Shown: positions 25,725 through 34,517, counted from the stretch's first letter. The stretch: DNA of 55,705 nucleotides from an uncultured Rikenellaceae bacterium (GCA_944326945.1 CALVFY010000017.1:1-55705), one strand, 5' to 3'. The notes: generated from the sequence alone by a model not told the origin. Numbers and translations are program-made.

Positions 25725-26627
25725 ATGAAAAAGATATTAGGATATATTATGATGCTTTCGCTGCTGGTGGCAGCCGGATGTGCCAAGACGGATCAGAACG
25801 AACCGAATAACTGTTCGGGCAGTGTCACGCTTGCCGGAGGCGACGATGTCGCTGCGGAGGCCTTGAGTGATGGTCAGGTGCATCTGTTCGTCTTTTCGTC
25901 GATGGGCGACGATCCTCAGGATATGGATCAATATACGTTGTATCGCGAGTTCGTATCCGAGGGTTACACCGCTCCGTTCGACATGCAACTTCCCGGCGGA
26001 TGCTATTGTGTGATTGCAGCCGTGATGAACGGCAGCGATGGTTTCCAGATCGAAGCACCGTGGGGTGCGGGACCCGAAGAGGTGAAATTTATGTTGTCCG
26101 ATCCCTCCGTAGCGAGCGATCTGTTGCTCTCCGAGGCGGAGATATTCGATCTGAGCGGACTTCCGGAGAGCGTGTCGCTGGAGGTAAAACGAGTGGTGGG
26201 ACGTACGGTATTGCGGATAACCCATGATGCGGGTTCGACGGACCAGGTGAAGATGAATGTAGCATTGTCCGGAGTACCTCGCTCGATTACGCTGTTGGGC
26301 GAATGTTCCGAGGTGGAGTCTGATGTTAGTTGGACCACAGAGGCGGTCTATAATGCGGATTCACTGGCTTATGTGGCTGTATTTACTGCCTTCCCGAATA
26401 AGGAGGGAGAGCAGCCGGCATACTCTTATCAGGCCGCGGTCGGTTCGGGAACGGAGGAGGCTCTCTATACGATAACGGCCGATGGAAAGCCTTTTGTGGA
26501 GAATAAGATTTGGAATACGGCTGTCGCATTGAACTATCTGCGAGGCGTGGCCATTGTCACGGATGTTTCGCAGACGGGATGGCAGACGGAGACGGGAGGA
26601 GATATCTATCCCGATCCGATGCCCTGA
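25725..26627 (+). CDS. Mfa2/FimB-like lipoprotein
   Basis: The 300-residue product has lipobox VAAGC (Cys19), then a module with VHLFVFSSMGDD, FDMQLPGGCYCVIAAVMN and LEVKRVVGRTVLRI, and a second beta domain ending in NTAVALNYLRGVAIVTDVSQTGW split into strands. The layout is that of the Mfa2/FimB or DUF5119 group, with little identity to its neighbours apart from the LPxGxY block. It follows the previous gene by 4 bp. The acidic, Pro-rich C-terminus (GGDIYPDPMP) is unusual and could be a donor or contact strand, which is speculation. Confidence 0.72.
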   Translation: MKKILGYIMMLSLLVAAGCAKTDQNEPNNCSGSVTLAGGDDVAAEALSDGQVHLFVFSSMGDDPQDMDQYTLYREFVSEGYTAPFDMQLPGGCYCVIAAVMNGSDGFQIEAPWGAGPEEVKFMLSDPSVASDLLLSEAEIFDLSGLPESVSLEVKRVVGRTVLRITHDAGSTDQVKMNVALSGVPRSITLLGECSEVESDVSWTTEAVYNADSLAYVAVFTAFPNKEGEQPAYSYQAAVGSGTEEALYTITADGKPFVENKIWNTAVALNYLRGVAIVTDVSQTGWQTETGGDIYPDPMP

Positions 26628-26665
26628 CAATGAATGCGAATGAGAAAAAGTAAAAACGAAAAAGT

Positions 26666-28486
26666 ATGAAAAAGATAAAATATCTGTTTTTCCCGCTCAT
26701 TGCCGTATTTGTTGCCAGTTTGGCGGTGAGTTGCAAGGACGACGACCCGAACCGACCCGATATGGTGGTCTCCTCTTCGGGCCAGACGACAGGACCGGAC
26801 AGTGCAGAGCCCGTAAAATTCGTATTTGTTCCTCAGTCGGGACCCTATTACGAACGGGAGATCGAAGGTTCGGTTGCGGGAGGGGTAAACCTCAATAACC
26901 TGGCCGATGGTACCTATAATGTATACACTTTCTCCGGCTATCGGAATGAACTCTATACGCGTAATCTGTCCGATGCGAATGCACCGACACTTTCCCTGTG
27001 CGACAGTTATGATTATTCGGCCGAAATGCCTGCATTGTGGTTCGGAAGCGGTAGTTATGATACGGAAGACTATACTACACCGACGATCGATCTGCGGCCC
27101 ATTACGGGTATGTTGACCCTGACTCTTTCAGATCCGCTGGGAGAGATCGTCGATGCGACGGCCGTGGTGACCAATATGTACCGTTCGGTGAGTCTGGCTT
27201 CCGGAGAGGGCATCGGCGAAGGAAGTGCTTATGCCGCGATGGAGTTGACCCCTGTTACGCGTGCCGATGGCTCGAGGGAGGTGGCTGGAGGGCGCTATAT
27301 GCTGCCTACGGTGGGCGAATCCCTTTCGGTGGAGGTAAATGTACGCTATGTGTCGGGCGAGCGTAATTTCACTCAAATTTTCGATACGTGTCTGGTGGCC
27401 GGTTCCGACATTCAGTTGTCGATGGAGCGTTCCAATACGGATGTCGTTACCTTGAATTTGGCTCATGCCGAACCTGTAGTCGATCGGGAACCCGACGGAA
27501 CATTCGTCATCTTCTATAGTGATGCTTCGGGGGCCGCAGTGGCTCGATTCTCGCTGGAGACATTGACCGGAAATACATTTACGTTGCCGCGAGGAACATA
27601 TAAGGCCATTGCGGTGAGTCATTTCGATGGAGCGCTGTTTGATACGCTTTCGATGGGTAACTATCAGACGGCTCAGATCGCTCTCAAGGAAGGATATACC
27701 TCTGCCGAGGAACTTCCCGAGTTATTGGTTGCACGGATTCCGGCATTCGTTACTCAGGAAGAGGGTTCCGTAGTTGAAGGGACACTCAATTGGGCTGGTA
27801 ATAAATTGACAGTGAATGCGACTCTTCCCGAGGGGGCTGCTTCGATTCGTTTCTTATATACCAATATGGCCAGTGTGCTGACGCTTGCCGATGGAACGGT
27901 CTCGGAACCTTTGTCCTATGAGTTGCCGCTTGTCAAAGCGGATGAAACTCAACAGTATGCTGCTACGGCTTATGTGTTGGGTAGTGTCGGGACATTGGCT
28001 TACGATTTGGAGATCGGATTGCAGAATGGAAATACGAGTCGTGCCTCTCTGACCGGAACGGGTGCTCTGCCGGAGGGTAGTGCAACGGTATTGACGCTGG
28101 AGGATCTTCAGATCAGTGACCAAAATGTGGCTACATGTACACCGGTCTTCTCCACCGAATGGGGCGAGGACATCAATCAGCAACAGGGCGTCTCTTCGTT
28201 GAGTGCCGTACGGTGTGTAATATCGGCTACCAACTGTCCTGCAGTAGCCTCGGCCGTGAGTGCAGATCTTTATCTGGGGCGGAATGGCGCCACTACGGTA
28301 TTCCGTGGTCTTACCGTCACGCCGGAAAGTGATCTCTATACGGTGACCTCTCCGATGGTATTGGAGGCGGATACCTGGACCGTACGACTCGATATTCGAG
28401 ATGTTTCGGGTCAGATCCAAACCCTTCTCTTCCCTGATGTGCATGTTACGGCCAATGCAACCATTCCGGTGACATATCAACCGTGA
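26666..28486 (+). CDS. Lipoprotein with two tandem Mfa2/FimB-like modules
   Basis: The 606-residue product has lipobox LAVSC (Cys23) and a post-Cys DDD. Module 1 (about 48-265) has VKFVFVPQSGP, NLADGTYNVYTFSGYRN, MPALWFGSGSYD and ITGMLTLTLS. Module 2 (about 278-480) repeats the scheme with TFVIFYSDASG, TLPRGTYKAIAVSHFDG and ELLVARIPAFV. A third beta-rich part (about 480-606) closes the protein. The tandem arrangement suggests internal duplication. Last gene of the lipoprotein run, followed directly by a strong terminator. No catalytic residues recognised. Confidence 0.75.
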   Translation: MKKIKYLFFPLIAVFVASLAVSCKDDDPNRPDMVVSSSGQTTGPDSAEPVKFVFVPQSGPYYEREIEGSVAGGVNLNNLADGTYNVYTFSGYRNELYTRNLSDANAPTLSLCDSYDYSAEMPALWFGSGSYDTEDYTTPTIDLRPITGMLTLTLSDPLGEIVDATAVVTNMYRSVSLASGEGIGEGSAYAAMELTPVTRADGSREVAGGRYMLPTVGESLSVEVNVRYVSGERNFTQIFDTCLVAGSDIQLSMERSNTDVVTLNLAHAEPVVDREPDGTFVIFYSDASGAAVARFSLETLTGNTFTLPRGTYKAIAVSHFDGALFDTLSMGNYQTAQIALKEGYTSAEELPELLVARIPAFVTQEEGSVVEGTLNWAGNKLTVNATLPEGAASIRFLYTNMASVLTLADGTVSEPLSYELPLVKADETQQYAATAYVLGSVGTLAYDLEIGLQNGNTSRASLTGTGALPEGSATVLTLEDLQISDQNVATCTPVFSTEWGEDINQQQGVSSLSAVRCVISATNCPAVASAVSADLYLGRNGATTVFRGLTVTPESDLYTVTSPMVLEADTWTVRLDIRDVSGQIQTLLFPDVHVTANATIPVTYQP

Positions 28487-28504
28487 TAAGATACTTCTAA
28501 TTGA

Positions 28505-28538
28505 AAAATAGCAGGCCTGAAGAGGGCCTGCTATTTTT
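28505..28538. terminator. Strong terminator after the lipoprotein locus
   Basis: Perfect 13-bp arms (28505-28517 and 28525-28537) with a 7-base loop; A-run on the left and T-run on the right, so it can act on both strands. It separates the plus-strand lipoprotein locus from the minus-strand exonuclease gene. Confidence 0.85.
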
Positions 28539-28584
28539 ATATGAAGACGATCCCGGATCAAGAAATCGTTTCGGAACGAGTGAA

Positions 28585-29079
28585 TTACAGAATTTTCAGT
28601 GCGATTCGGGCACAGGCTTCGGCATCGGCCAATGCATGATGATGGTGCCTCAGGTCGAATCCGCATTGGGCTGAGACTGTATGAAGTTGATGATTGGGTA
28701 ATTCTTTTCCGAATATCTGCCGAGAAGCCCGAAGCGTACAATAAAAACGATATCCGGGGTATGACATACCGTACAGTTCGAAAACTGCCCGCAGACACCC
28801 CTCGTCGAACGGACTGTTGTGAGCTACTAAGGGAAGCCCCTCGATACGAGGTGCAATATCGGCCCAGACTTCCGGGAAATCGGGCGCATCGGCCGTGTCT
28901 GCATAAGTCATTCCATGAATTTCGGTTGTGAAACGGCTGTAAAAATTGGGCCGCGGACGAATCAACCGATAGAGTGAATCGACGATTTCACCTTTGCGTA
29001 CCACAACTACACCCACACTGCATACGCTGGTACGCCGTCCGTTGGCAGTTTCGAAATCGATGGCTGCAAAATTCTCCAT
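28585..29079 (-). CDS. DEDDh 3'-5' exonuclease (DnaQ/epsilon-like)
   Basis: A small stand-alone exonuclease domain that hydrolyses DNA (or RNA) ends with two metal ions. All DEDDh residues are visible in 164 residues: D8 and E10 in AIDFETANG, the TEIHGMT block, Asp in AHNSPFDEGCL, and His plus Asp in HHHALADAEACARIAL. The size fits a free epsilon-type exonuclease and not a polymerase fusion. It follows the FKBP lipoprotein on the same strand by 64 bp. Function may be proofreading-related or nucleic-acid turnover. Confidence 0.88.
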   Translation of the reverse strand: MENFAAIDFETANGRRTSVCSVGVVVVRKGEIVDSLYRLIRPRPNFYSRFTTEIHGMTYADTADAPDFPEVWADIAPRIEGLPLVAHNSPFDEGCLRAVFELYGMSYPGYRFYCTLRASRQIFGKELPNHQLHTVSAQCGFDLRHHHHALADAEACARIALKIL

Positions 29080-29143
29080 TTTCCCATCTCAATGAAATGG
29101 TTGCCATTTCTTGATTACGGCAATAGACGAATGGTAAGAGGAA

Positions 29144-30175
29144 TCATTCGCCACTCGAATCCTCGTCTTCCTCCTGATTGGTTTCGATCCAGAATTCGAA
29201 AATAAGAGGAGTATAAGGCTGTATTACCGTTTCTCCACTTGAATTTCCATTCATTCCGTATCCCCATTCGGATGTGAATACCATTTTGGCTCTGTCGCCA
29301 TAGTGCATTCTCGGTACAGCTTCATAGAAAGCCTGGATCATGCCTCCGTCTGCAGGTGTATAGGAGGTTGCCGAATTTTCGTCGTAATCATTGAATACGC
29401 GTTGGGCTACCGAGTCGATGTTGGTGTCGAAGATAAATCCGTCGAGGAATGATCCTATATAATAGATATTGACGGTCGAATCTACGGTGATTTTAGTCTC
29501 CTCATCCTCGTTCCCTTCGATAATCTGGAAAAAGAAGGTACTGTCCTTTTCCGGGCGTTCTAAGCCCCATTCATCCACTACGTAATCCATCACCAGTTTT
29601 GTTTCCCGGGCGGTCGGATCGGTTACCACTTCATTCAGTTCCATGGTCATGATGGCCGGAACATTGGCTGGAAGGGAGTATTGCCCCTCATAGCCTCCGG
29701 AGAAGGAGGCGCCGTATGAACCATAGGCCAATGAAGACGGCATATAGATGGTCACCACTTGACCTTCTTTCATTTGTTGGAGAGCGATCAGTTGTCCCTG
29801 GGTGAAAGACGTGTTGTAGCTTTCGTATAACAGGTATTGAGGCTCGTAATAAGTGTGGAGTGTATTGGTTCCTTGTTGTTCGGCCACTTCTTTATAGCGG
29901 GTTACGAAAACATTTCCTTCGAGACTTTTTCCCGTGTAGTTAATACGCACCCAGTTTCCAGCCACGGGGGCGACAGCTCCTTCCGGTGCAGGAGTTACAG
30001 TCTCGATATACATTCCGTTATCCAATCTTTGAGCTTGGGGAGCGTTTTTTGCCATCCATGCGTCCAACGAAGCCTGTTCTATTACATTGTAATCCTCTTC
30101 GCTCTTTTTTGCACAGGACATGACCATCAGAGAAGCTGCGGCCAACATGAAAAGTATGCGAAAGCGTATTTTCAT
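29144..30175 (-). CDS. Lipoprotein with two FKBP-type peptidyl-prolyl isomerase domains
   Basis: FKBP-type isomerases speed proline isomerisation during folding of exported proteins. The 343-residue product has lipobox VMSC (Cys21) and two FKBP-like domains, about residues 70-190 (WVRINYTGKSLEGNVF, PSSLAYGSYG, PAIMTMELNEV) and 215-335 (TVNIYYIGSFLDGFIFDTN, FTSEWGYGMNGN, PLIFEFWIE). A tandem pair in one lipoprotein resembles Bacteroidetes envelope foldases. Located 6 bp after the DUF4827-like gene, forming an operon of related envelope proteins. Confidence 0.85.
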   Translation of the reverse strand: MKIRFRILFMLAAASLMVMSCAKKSEEDYNVIEQASLDAWMAKNAPQAQRLDNGMYIETVTPAPEGAVAPVAGNWVRINYTGKSLEGNVFVTRYKEVAEQQGTNTLHTYYEPQYLLYESYNTSFTQGQLIALQQMKEGQVVTIYMPSSLAYGSYGASFSGGYEGQYSLPANVPAIMTMELNEVVTDPTARETKLVMDYVVDEWGLERPEKDSTFFFQIIEGNEDEETKITVDSTVNIYYIGSFLDGFIFDTNIDSVAQRVFNDYDENSATSYTPADGGMIQAFYEAVPRMHYGDRAKMVFTSEWGYGMNGNSSGETVIQPYTPLIFEFWIETNQEEDEDSSGE

Positions 30176-30181
30176 TTTGTT

Positions 30182-30715
30182 TTACTGTTGTTTTTTTACG
30201 TTTTCAATCTTAAGAAAGTACATCAGAGCCGTATTTTTCTCCACGACTCCTATGGTTTTGTCGTCGTACCCGAGGTCTGAAGTGATAAAAAGGTATACGG
30301 AGTCGCCCGCACGACAATCCGGCAATCCGGCGGTCAATCCTTTGATCAGCGGGGTTGATCCTATTTTGACGGCTTGCGGACCATTGGGCCAATAGCGCGG
30401 ATTGAGCACTGTATCGCCTTCCACTATTTCTGCGATGTCCGTGAAATATGGAGTCGTAGAGGGCGAGGATTCGAACGTGTACGCGGCGAAATGGAACCAG
30501 ATGGAATCTCCGTAGTTGGCTATATCCAATTTTGCATATTCCGGGCGATCCATGTTTGTGACACATTTGTAGACTCCGTTTTGTTCGAAATAGTCCGGAT
30601 ATCTGTTCTGGATATAGTTTTCGATTGCGGTACGTTGATCGGGTACGATATTGGCGTCGCTTCCGCAACTGGAAAGCAGTGCGAGAATCAGAATATAACA
30701 TGCGACATATTTCAT
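30182..30715 (-). CDS. DUF4827-like lipoprotein, FKBP-related
   Basis: A 177-residue lipoprotein from ATG 30715 (lipobox LLSSC, Cys17; the ATG at 30742 would put nine polar residues before the signal and lie inside the promoter). Its C-terminal half follows the FKBP layout (IWFHFAAYTFES, LIKGLTAGLPDCRAGDSVYLFIT, DLGYDD, LMYFLKIENV), though several active-site aromatic residues are not obvious, so it may bind rather than isomerise. The N-terminal half matches what I recall of DUF4827. First gene of a minus-strand unit with the double-FKBP lipoprotein. Confidence 0.7.
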   Translation of the reverse strand: MKYVACYILILALLSSCGSDANIVPDQRTAIENYIQNRYPDYFEQNGVYKCVTNMDRPEYAKLDIANYGDSIWFHFAAYTFESSPSTTPYFTDIAEIVEGDTVLNPRYWPNGPQAVKIGSTPLIKGLTAGLPDCRAGDSVYLFITSDLGYDDKTIGVVEKNTALMYFLKIENVKKQQ

Positions 30716-30739
30716 ATTGGCGTATCCGTTAAAATCGTA

Positions 30740-30771
30740 CAAACGTACGCATTTTTTCGGCCAAAAGCAAA
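30740..30771 (-). promoter_or_regulatory. Promoter of the DUF4827/FKBP operon
   Basis: Minus-strand TTTG (30768-30771), 20-bp spacer, TACGTTTG (30740-30747): exact match to the Bacteroidetes consensus. The -33 box lies inside the T-run of the terminator of the upstream phosphate transporter gene. Confidence 0.7.
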
Positions 30772-30810
30772 AAAATGCACCGCTGCATATAACTAACTGT
30801 CAGCGGTGCA
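30769..30810 (-). terminator. Terminator of the PiT transporter gene
   Basis: Ten-base arms TGCACCGCTG and CAGCGGTGCA (30776-30785, 30801-30810), followed on the minus strand by seven Ts (30769-30775). It lies 38 bp after the transporter stop. Confidence 0.8.
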
Positions 30811-30848
30811 AAATATTGTTCTGCAAGAGATACTTTTTTCCGAAGAGT

Positions 30849-33074
30849 TTATTCCTGTTCTTCGATGAAGTACTTTTGCGATTTAAGCAGATTCCGGGAT
30901 TGGAGTACCATTGTTTTTGTTTCGTTCAGGATGTTCAGGTAAAGCATACTGGATTTGGTGCTCGTAGACTTGTTTTTGATTCGTTTGAGCTGGTTTTTCA
31001 CAGCCATGGCAATCGACTCGAACAGACTGTCGCGGAGACGGAGAACCTGTTCGATTTCGGTATAGTCGTTACTTTTGAGCATCTGGACGATCTTGTCGTA
31101 GATGTAAGCCACTTCGTTGTTGATTTTCATCAGATCTTCCACCTGTTCTTTGGTCATTCCCTCGTGATTGTTGTCGATATGGTCGAAACAGGGCCGAGTG
31201 ATATGGACGAGAGCTTTGGTTACTTCGCTGATATAGTCTACCACCTGTACGTAATAATGCCCCGTATTGATATAGTTGTCCTGCAACTTGTGGAGCGTGG
31301 GCATCATCTCATACTTGCGTTCGCGAGCCTGGTAAAAGAGTTCGTTCGACTCCTTGACCATTTTCCTCAGCAGTTTACGGTCCTCGTTGAAAACGCCGAT
31401 CAGTGTTTCCTTATAGATTTTCGTCGCTTTCTCCATGGTTTCGCTCACTTCGCTCATGCAACGGCGGATCACCTCTTCAGCACCTTCGTTGGCACGATCG
31501 GTCCCTTCGCGACGGCTGGCTTTGGACTCTCTTTTCTTGTGGAGAATGTTGCTTTGGACGAGCAGGAATGCGCAGAGAGCTGCGATAACCAACACTGCCA
31601 CGGTTCCTCCGTACATCAGGGCGATCGACACGACGAATGCGATGATGAATGCGATCAACGCCGTGAGGAACCAGCCCGAAATGACGGCCAATACTCCCGT
31701 GATACGATATACGGCGCTCTCACGCCCCCACGCCCGGTCTGCCAGCGAACTGCCCATGGCCACCATGAAGGTTACGTAAGTGGTCGAGAGGGGCAGCTTC
31801 AGGGAGGTCGCCATGGAGATCAGCAGTGAGGCCACTGTCAGATTGACCGTAGCACGGATCAGGTCGAACGGCGCTCCATCCTTTTCCGATGCGCGCAACG
31901 GGATGAATCGTTTGTTCAGGGCGCGTTGCAAAGATTCGGGTACTATGGCTTCGTAGGTTTTGTTGGCACTTACGGCCAATCTCACCAGTGAACGGGACAT
32001 AAGGGTCGAACCGAATCGTTCCACACCTTCGTCCTGTTTGGCCAGATTGATTTCGGTGTTGCTCACGCTTTTTGCCTTTTTCGAGGTCCATAGTGTGATT
32101 ACCATGATGATACCGGCCAGGATCAGAAATCCGATATTGGCGACCACCGGTTTGTTCAATTCACCCATCATCATGTCCGGATTGCCGGTAGCGAGGGCGA
32201 TTTTATAGGAGTCGAATCCTGCGATGGGAACTCCGATAAAGTTTACCAGATCGTTGCCGGCAAAGGCCAGTGCCAATGAAAAGGTTCCGGCCAGCACGGT
32301 TATTTTCAGTATATTCACCTTGAACAGGTGTTGCAGTATGGCCATCAGAATACTCCAGCCGGCCCACATCGACAACAACACGATCCAAAGGTGTGTATTG
32401 ATATAGTTCAGAGCCTCTTCGCTGATAATCGGAGTACTTTTCAGCCCCTTGAATACGGCGAAATAGGCGATGGCCGAGAAGGCGATACCGCACCACAGAG
32501 CACCGATTCTGCTAAACACCTTATGGTATCGGAACGTGAAGATGATCCTCGTGATATACATGATGACCGAGCCACAGGTAAAGGCAATCACCACTGAGAC
32601 CAGAATCGCCGAGATAATGGCCATGGCTTTTCCCGAGTTGATGAATTGGGCCAGATCGCTTATGTCGAGGGCTTCGTTGCCGGAGATTTTCACCGTGGCT
32701 ACAGCAATGGCCGCACCCAGCAGACCGAATACCAGAGAGACGGTTGTAGAGGTGGGCAGGCCGAATGTGTTGAATAGATCCAGGAGGATCACATTGGCGA
32801 ACATGACCCCCAGAAACAACATCATGATCTCCCTGAAGGTAAACATTTCCGGATAAAATACTCCGCTTCGGGCGACCTCCATCATGCCGCTGGAGGTGAT
32901 GGCGCCGATCAGAATACCGACCGAAGCGACGGTCATGATAACGTAGCGGGGGGCTACTTTCGAACCGAGGGCGGAGTTGAGGAAGTTGACGGCGTCGTTT
33001 GCCACGCCGACCATTAGTCCCGAAACCGCCAATGCCATGAGAATGACTACGATAATAGTAAAGATACTATCCAT
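30849..33074 (-). CDS. Inorganic phosphate transporter (PiT) with C-terminal PhoU-like domain
   Basis: Low-affinity phosphate permease, PHO4/PiT family, driven by H+ or Na+, in the inner membrane. The 741-residue protein has the duplicated PiT signature: GVANDAVNFLNSALGSK near residue 25 and AFAGNDLVNFIGVPIAG near residue 270, and about ten hydrophobic segments up to residue ~525. Residues ~540-741 are soluble and helical (EVIRRCMSEVSETMEKATKIYK..., VKNQLKRIKNKST), resembling the DUF47/PhoU-divergent domain that is a separate regulator next to PiT in many bacteria. Such fusions are usual in Bacteroidetes. Own promoter (33102) and terminator (30769). Confidence 0.93.
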   Translation of the reverse strand: MDSIFTIIVVILMALAVSGLMVGVANDAVNFLNSALGSKVAPRYVIMTVASVGILIGAITSSGMMEVARSGVFYPEMFTFREIMMLFLGVMFANVILLDLFNTFGLPTSTTVSLVFGLLGAAIAVATVKISGNEALDISDLAQFINSGKAMAIISAILVSVVIAFTCGSVIMYITRIIFTFRYHKVFSRIGALWCGIAFSAIAYFAVFKGLKSTPIISEEALNYINTHLWIVLLSMWAGWSILMAILQHLFKVNILKITVLAGTFSLALAFAGNDLVNFIGVPIAGFDSYKIALATGNPDMMMGELNKPVVANIGFLILAGIIMVITLWTSKKAKSVSNTEINLAKQDEGVERFGSTLMSRSLVRLAVSANKTYEAIVPESLQRALNKRFIPLRASEKDGAPFDLIRATVNLTVASLLISMATSLKLPLSTTYVTFMVAMGSSLADRAWGRESAVYRITGVLAVISGWFLTALIAFIIAFVVSIALMYGGTVAVLVIAALCAFLLVQSNILHKKRESKASRREGTDRANEGAEEVIRRCMSEVSETMEKATKIYKETLIGVFNEDRKLLRKMVKESNELFYQARERKYEMMPTLHKLQDNYINTGHYYVQVVDYISEVTKALVHITRPCFDHIDNNHEGMTKEQVEDLMKINNEVAYIYDKIVQMLKSNDYTEIEQVLRLRDSLFESIAMAVKNQLKRIKNKSTSTKSSMLYLNILNETKTMVLQSRNLLKSQKYFIEEQE

Positions 33075-33101
33075 AAATGCTCATTTCGTTCAAACTTGCC
33101 G

Positions 33102-33109
33102 CAAAAATA
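33102..33109 (-). promoter_or_regulatory. -7 box of the PiT gene
   Basis: Minus-strand TATTTTTG, an exact TAnnTTTG match, 28 bp before the start codon. No clear -33 box. Confidence 0.5.
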
Positions 33110-33239
33110 GGCTTTTTATTTTAAATCAGACAGGGAATTCTTCTCTTAACATTAATTTAATATTTCGCGATGTTCTTTCAGGGGCGTTTTTAGTTGGGGA
33201 AACTTTTCGGAAAAACTTCCTGCTTTATGAGGTTTGGAG

Positions 33240-33830
33240 CTAAAGTTTTTTGAGTGCCTGCCTGATGATCTCTTCCACGGCGGCCGAAGGGTTTTCCTTC
33301 ATCAGACTGCGAACCACCTTGTCCGAAGCGACTTTCGGGAATCCGAGCATGGTAAGAGCAGCCAGGGCTTCGTCGTAGAGGGCTTCGTTTCCCATGTTCC
33401 GCAACAGGGCCGGTTCCACGGTGGCCGTTTGTCCTGTGATCTTGTCGCGCAGTTCCACGATGATTTTCTGAGCCGTTTTCAGACCGAGTCCCTTGACGTT
33501 TTTGAGCAGTCCGGCGTTTTCGGTGGAGATAATTCCTGCCAACTCTTTCGGAGAATAGGTGGACAGGATCATGCGAGCCGTTCCTCCGCCTACGCCCGAG
33601 ACACTGATCAGCAGTCGGAATAACTCTCTTTCCTGTTTCGAGGCGAAACCGTAGAGAATCTGAGCATCTTCCCTTACAATATAATGGGTATAGATACGGG
33701 CAGAGGATTGGTGTTCGATTTCCGTGTAGGTCTGCAGGGAGATGTTGATGTAATATCCCACACCGGCGGCTTCGATCACTGCATAGGCGGGAGTCAGTTC
33801 GGCGATTTCTCCCGAGATATATTCGTACAT
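33240..33830 (-). CDS. ruvA: Holliday junction branch migration protein RuvA
   Basis: RuvA tetramers bind Holliday junctions and load the RuvB motor in recombinational repair. The 196-residue protein has the N-terminal OB domain (MYEYISGEIAELTPAYAVIEA, GVGYYINIS), the double helix-hairpin-helix region (LLISVSGVGGGTARMILST, LKNVKGLGLKTAQKIIVELRDK in two parts) and the C-terminal UBA-like domain III that contacts RuvB (ALTMLGFPKVASDKVVRSL). Normal length. Divergent from the OmpH-like gene; ruvB and ruvC are not in the window. Confidence 0.96.
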   Translation of the reverse strand: MYEYISGEIAELTPAYAVIEAAGVGYYINISLQTYTEIEHQSSARIYTHYIVREDAQILYGFASKQERELFRLLISVSGVGGGTARMILSTYSPKELAGIISTENAGLLKNVKGLGLKTAQKIIVELRDKITGQTATVEPALLRNMGNEALYDEALAALTMLGFPKVASDKVVRSLMKENPSAAVEEIIRQALKKL

Positions 33831-33849
33831 AATGCGGCTTAATTTTTCA

Positions 33850-33857
33850 CAAAATTA
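33850..33857 (-). promoter_or_regulatory. -7 box of ruvA
   Basis: Minus-strand TAATTTTG, an exact TAnnTTTG match, 20 bp upstream of the ruvA start. Confidence 0.45.
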
Positions 33858-33879
33858 GTCAAACGTAAGGAAAACTTTA

Positions 33880-33887
33880 TATCTTTG
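33880..33887 (+). promoter_or_regulatory. -7 box of the OmpH-like gene
   Basis: TATCTTTG, an exact TAnnTTTG match, 33 bp upstream of the ATG. It shares a 90-bp divergent spacer with the ruvA promoter. Confidence 0.5.
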
Positions 33888-33920
33888 TAGCTGTTATTCA
33901 CTAAAAATTCGCTCTTCACC

Positions 33921-34517
33921 ATGAGAAAACTCTTATTTATAGCGTCGGTTGTGATATTCGCGCTGGCCGGCTGCAAAAACACTACGCCTCCCCAGGCTGT
34001 CGGTTCGTCCGATACTACCCAGGTTCGTGTACCCAGCAGTCAGGTTGCCTATATCAATATCGACTCGTTGGTCAGCCAATATGATATGTATCTGGATTTG
34101 CGCGGAGACTACGAAGTAAAAGCCAAAAAGGTAGAGAATGAGCTCACCAGCAAAGGCCGTAGCCTGGAAAAAGACGTGCGTGACTATCAGGACAAGGCAC
34201 AGAAGGGTTTGATGACCCGTTCGCAGATGGCAGAGACCGAAGAAAAATTGCAGAAACAACAACAGACTTTCATGCAGCACCGTGATACGGCTATGCAGGA
34301 TTTGGCAGAAGAGGAGCAGGTGATGCTCAATCAGATCCATTACAGCATTGTGGAGTATCTGAAAGAGTTCAATAAGGACTACCGCTACGGAATGATCATC
34401 AGCACCACGGCAGCCGGTCCTATCTTGAATGCCGATCCCATGCTCGACATTACCTCGGTCGTGTTGAAGGGGCTTAACGAGCAGTACGCTGCCGAGAAGG
34501 CCAAAGAGAAGAAATAA
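33921..34517 (+). CDS. OmpH/Skp family lipoprotein
   Basis: Skp-like periplasmic chaperones hold unfolded outer-membrane proteins. The 198-residue product has lipobox FALAGC (Cys18), a short linker, VAYINIDSLVSQYDMY (typical Skp/OmpH start), then a long charged coiled coil (about 65-150, with repeated E, K and Q), and a C-terminal beta part (YGMIISTTAAG). Unlike Escherichia coli Skp it is lipid-anchored, which is common in Bacteroidetes. Monocistronic, with a hairpin terminator directly after. Confidence 0.88.
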   Translation: MRKLLFIASVVIFALAGCKNTTPPQAVGSSDTTQVRVPSSQVAYINIDSLVSQYDMYLDLRGDYEVKAKKVENELTSKGRSLEKDVRDYQDKAQKGLMTRSQMAETEEKLQKQQQTFMQHRDTAMQDLAEEEQVMLNQIHYSIVEYLKEFNKDYRYGMIISTTAAGPILNADPMLDITSVVLKGLNEQYAAEKAKEKK

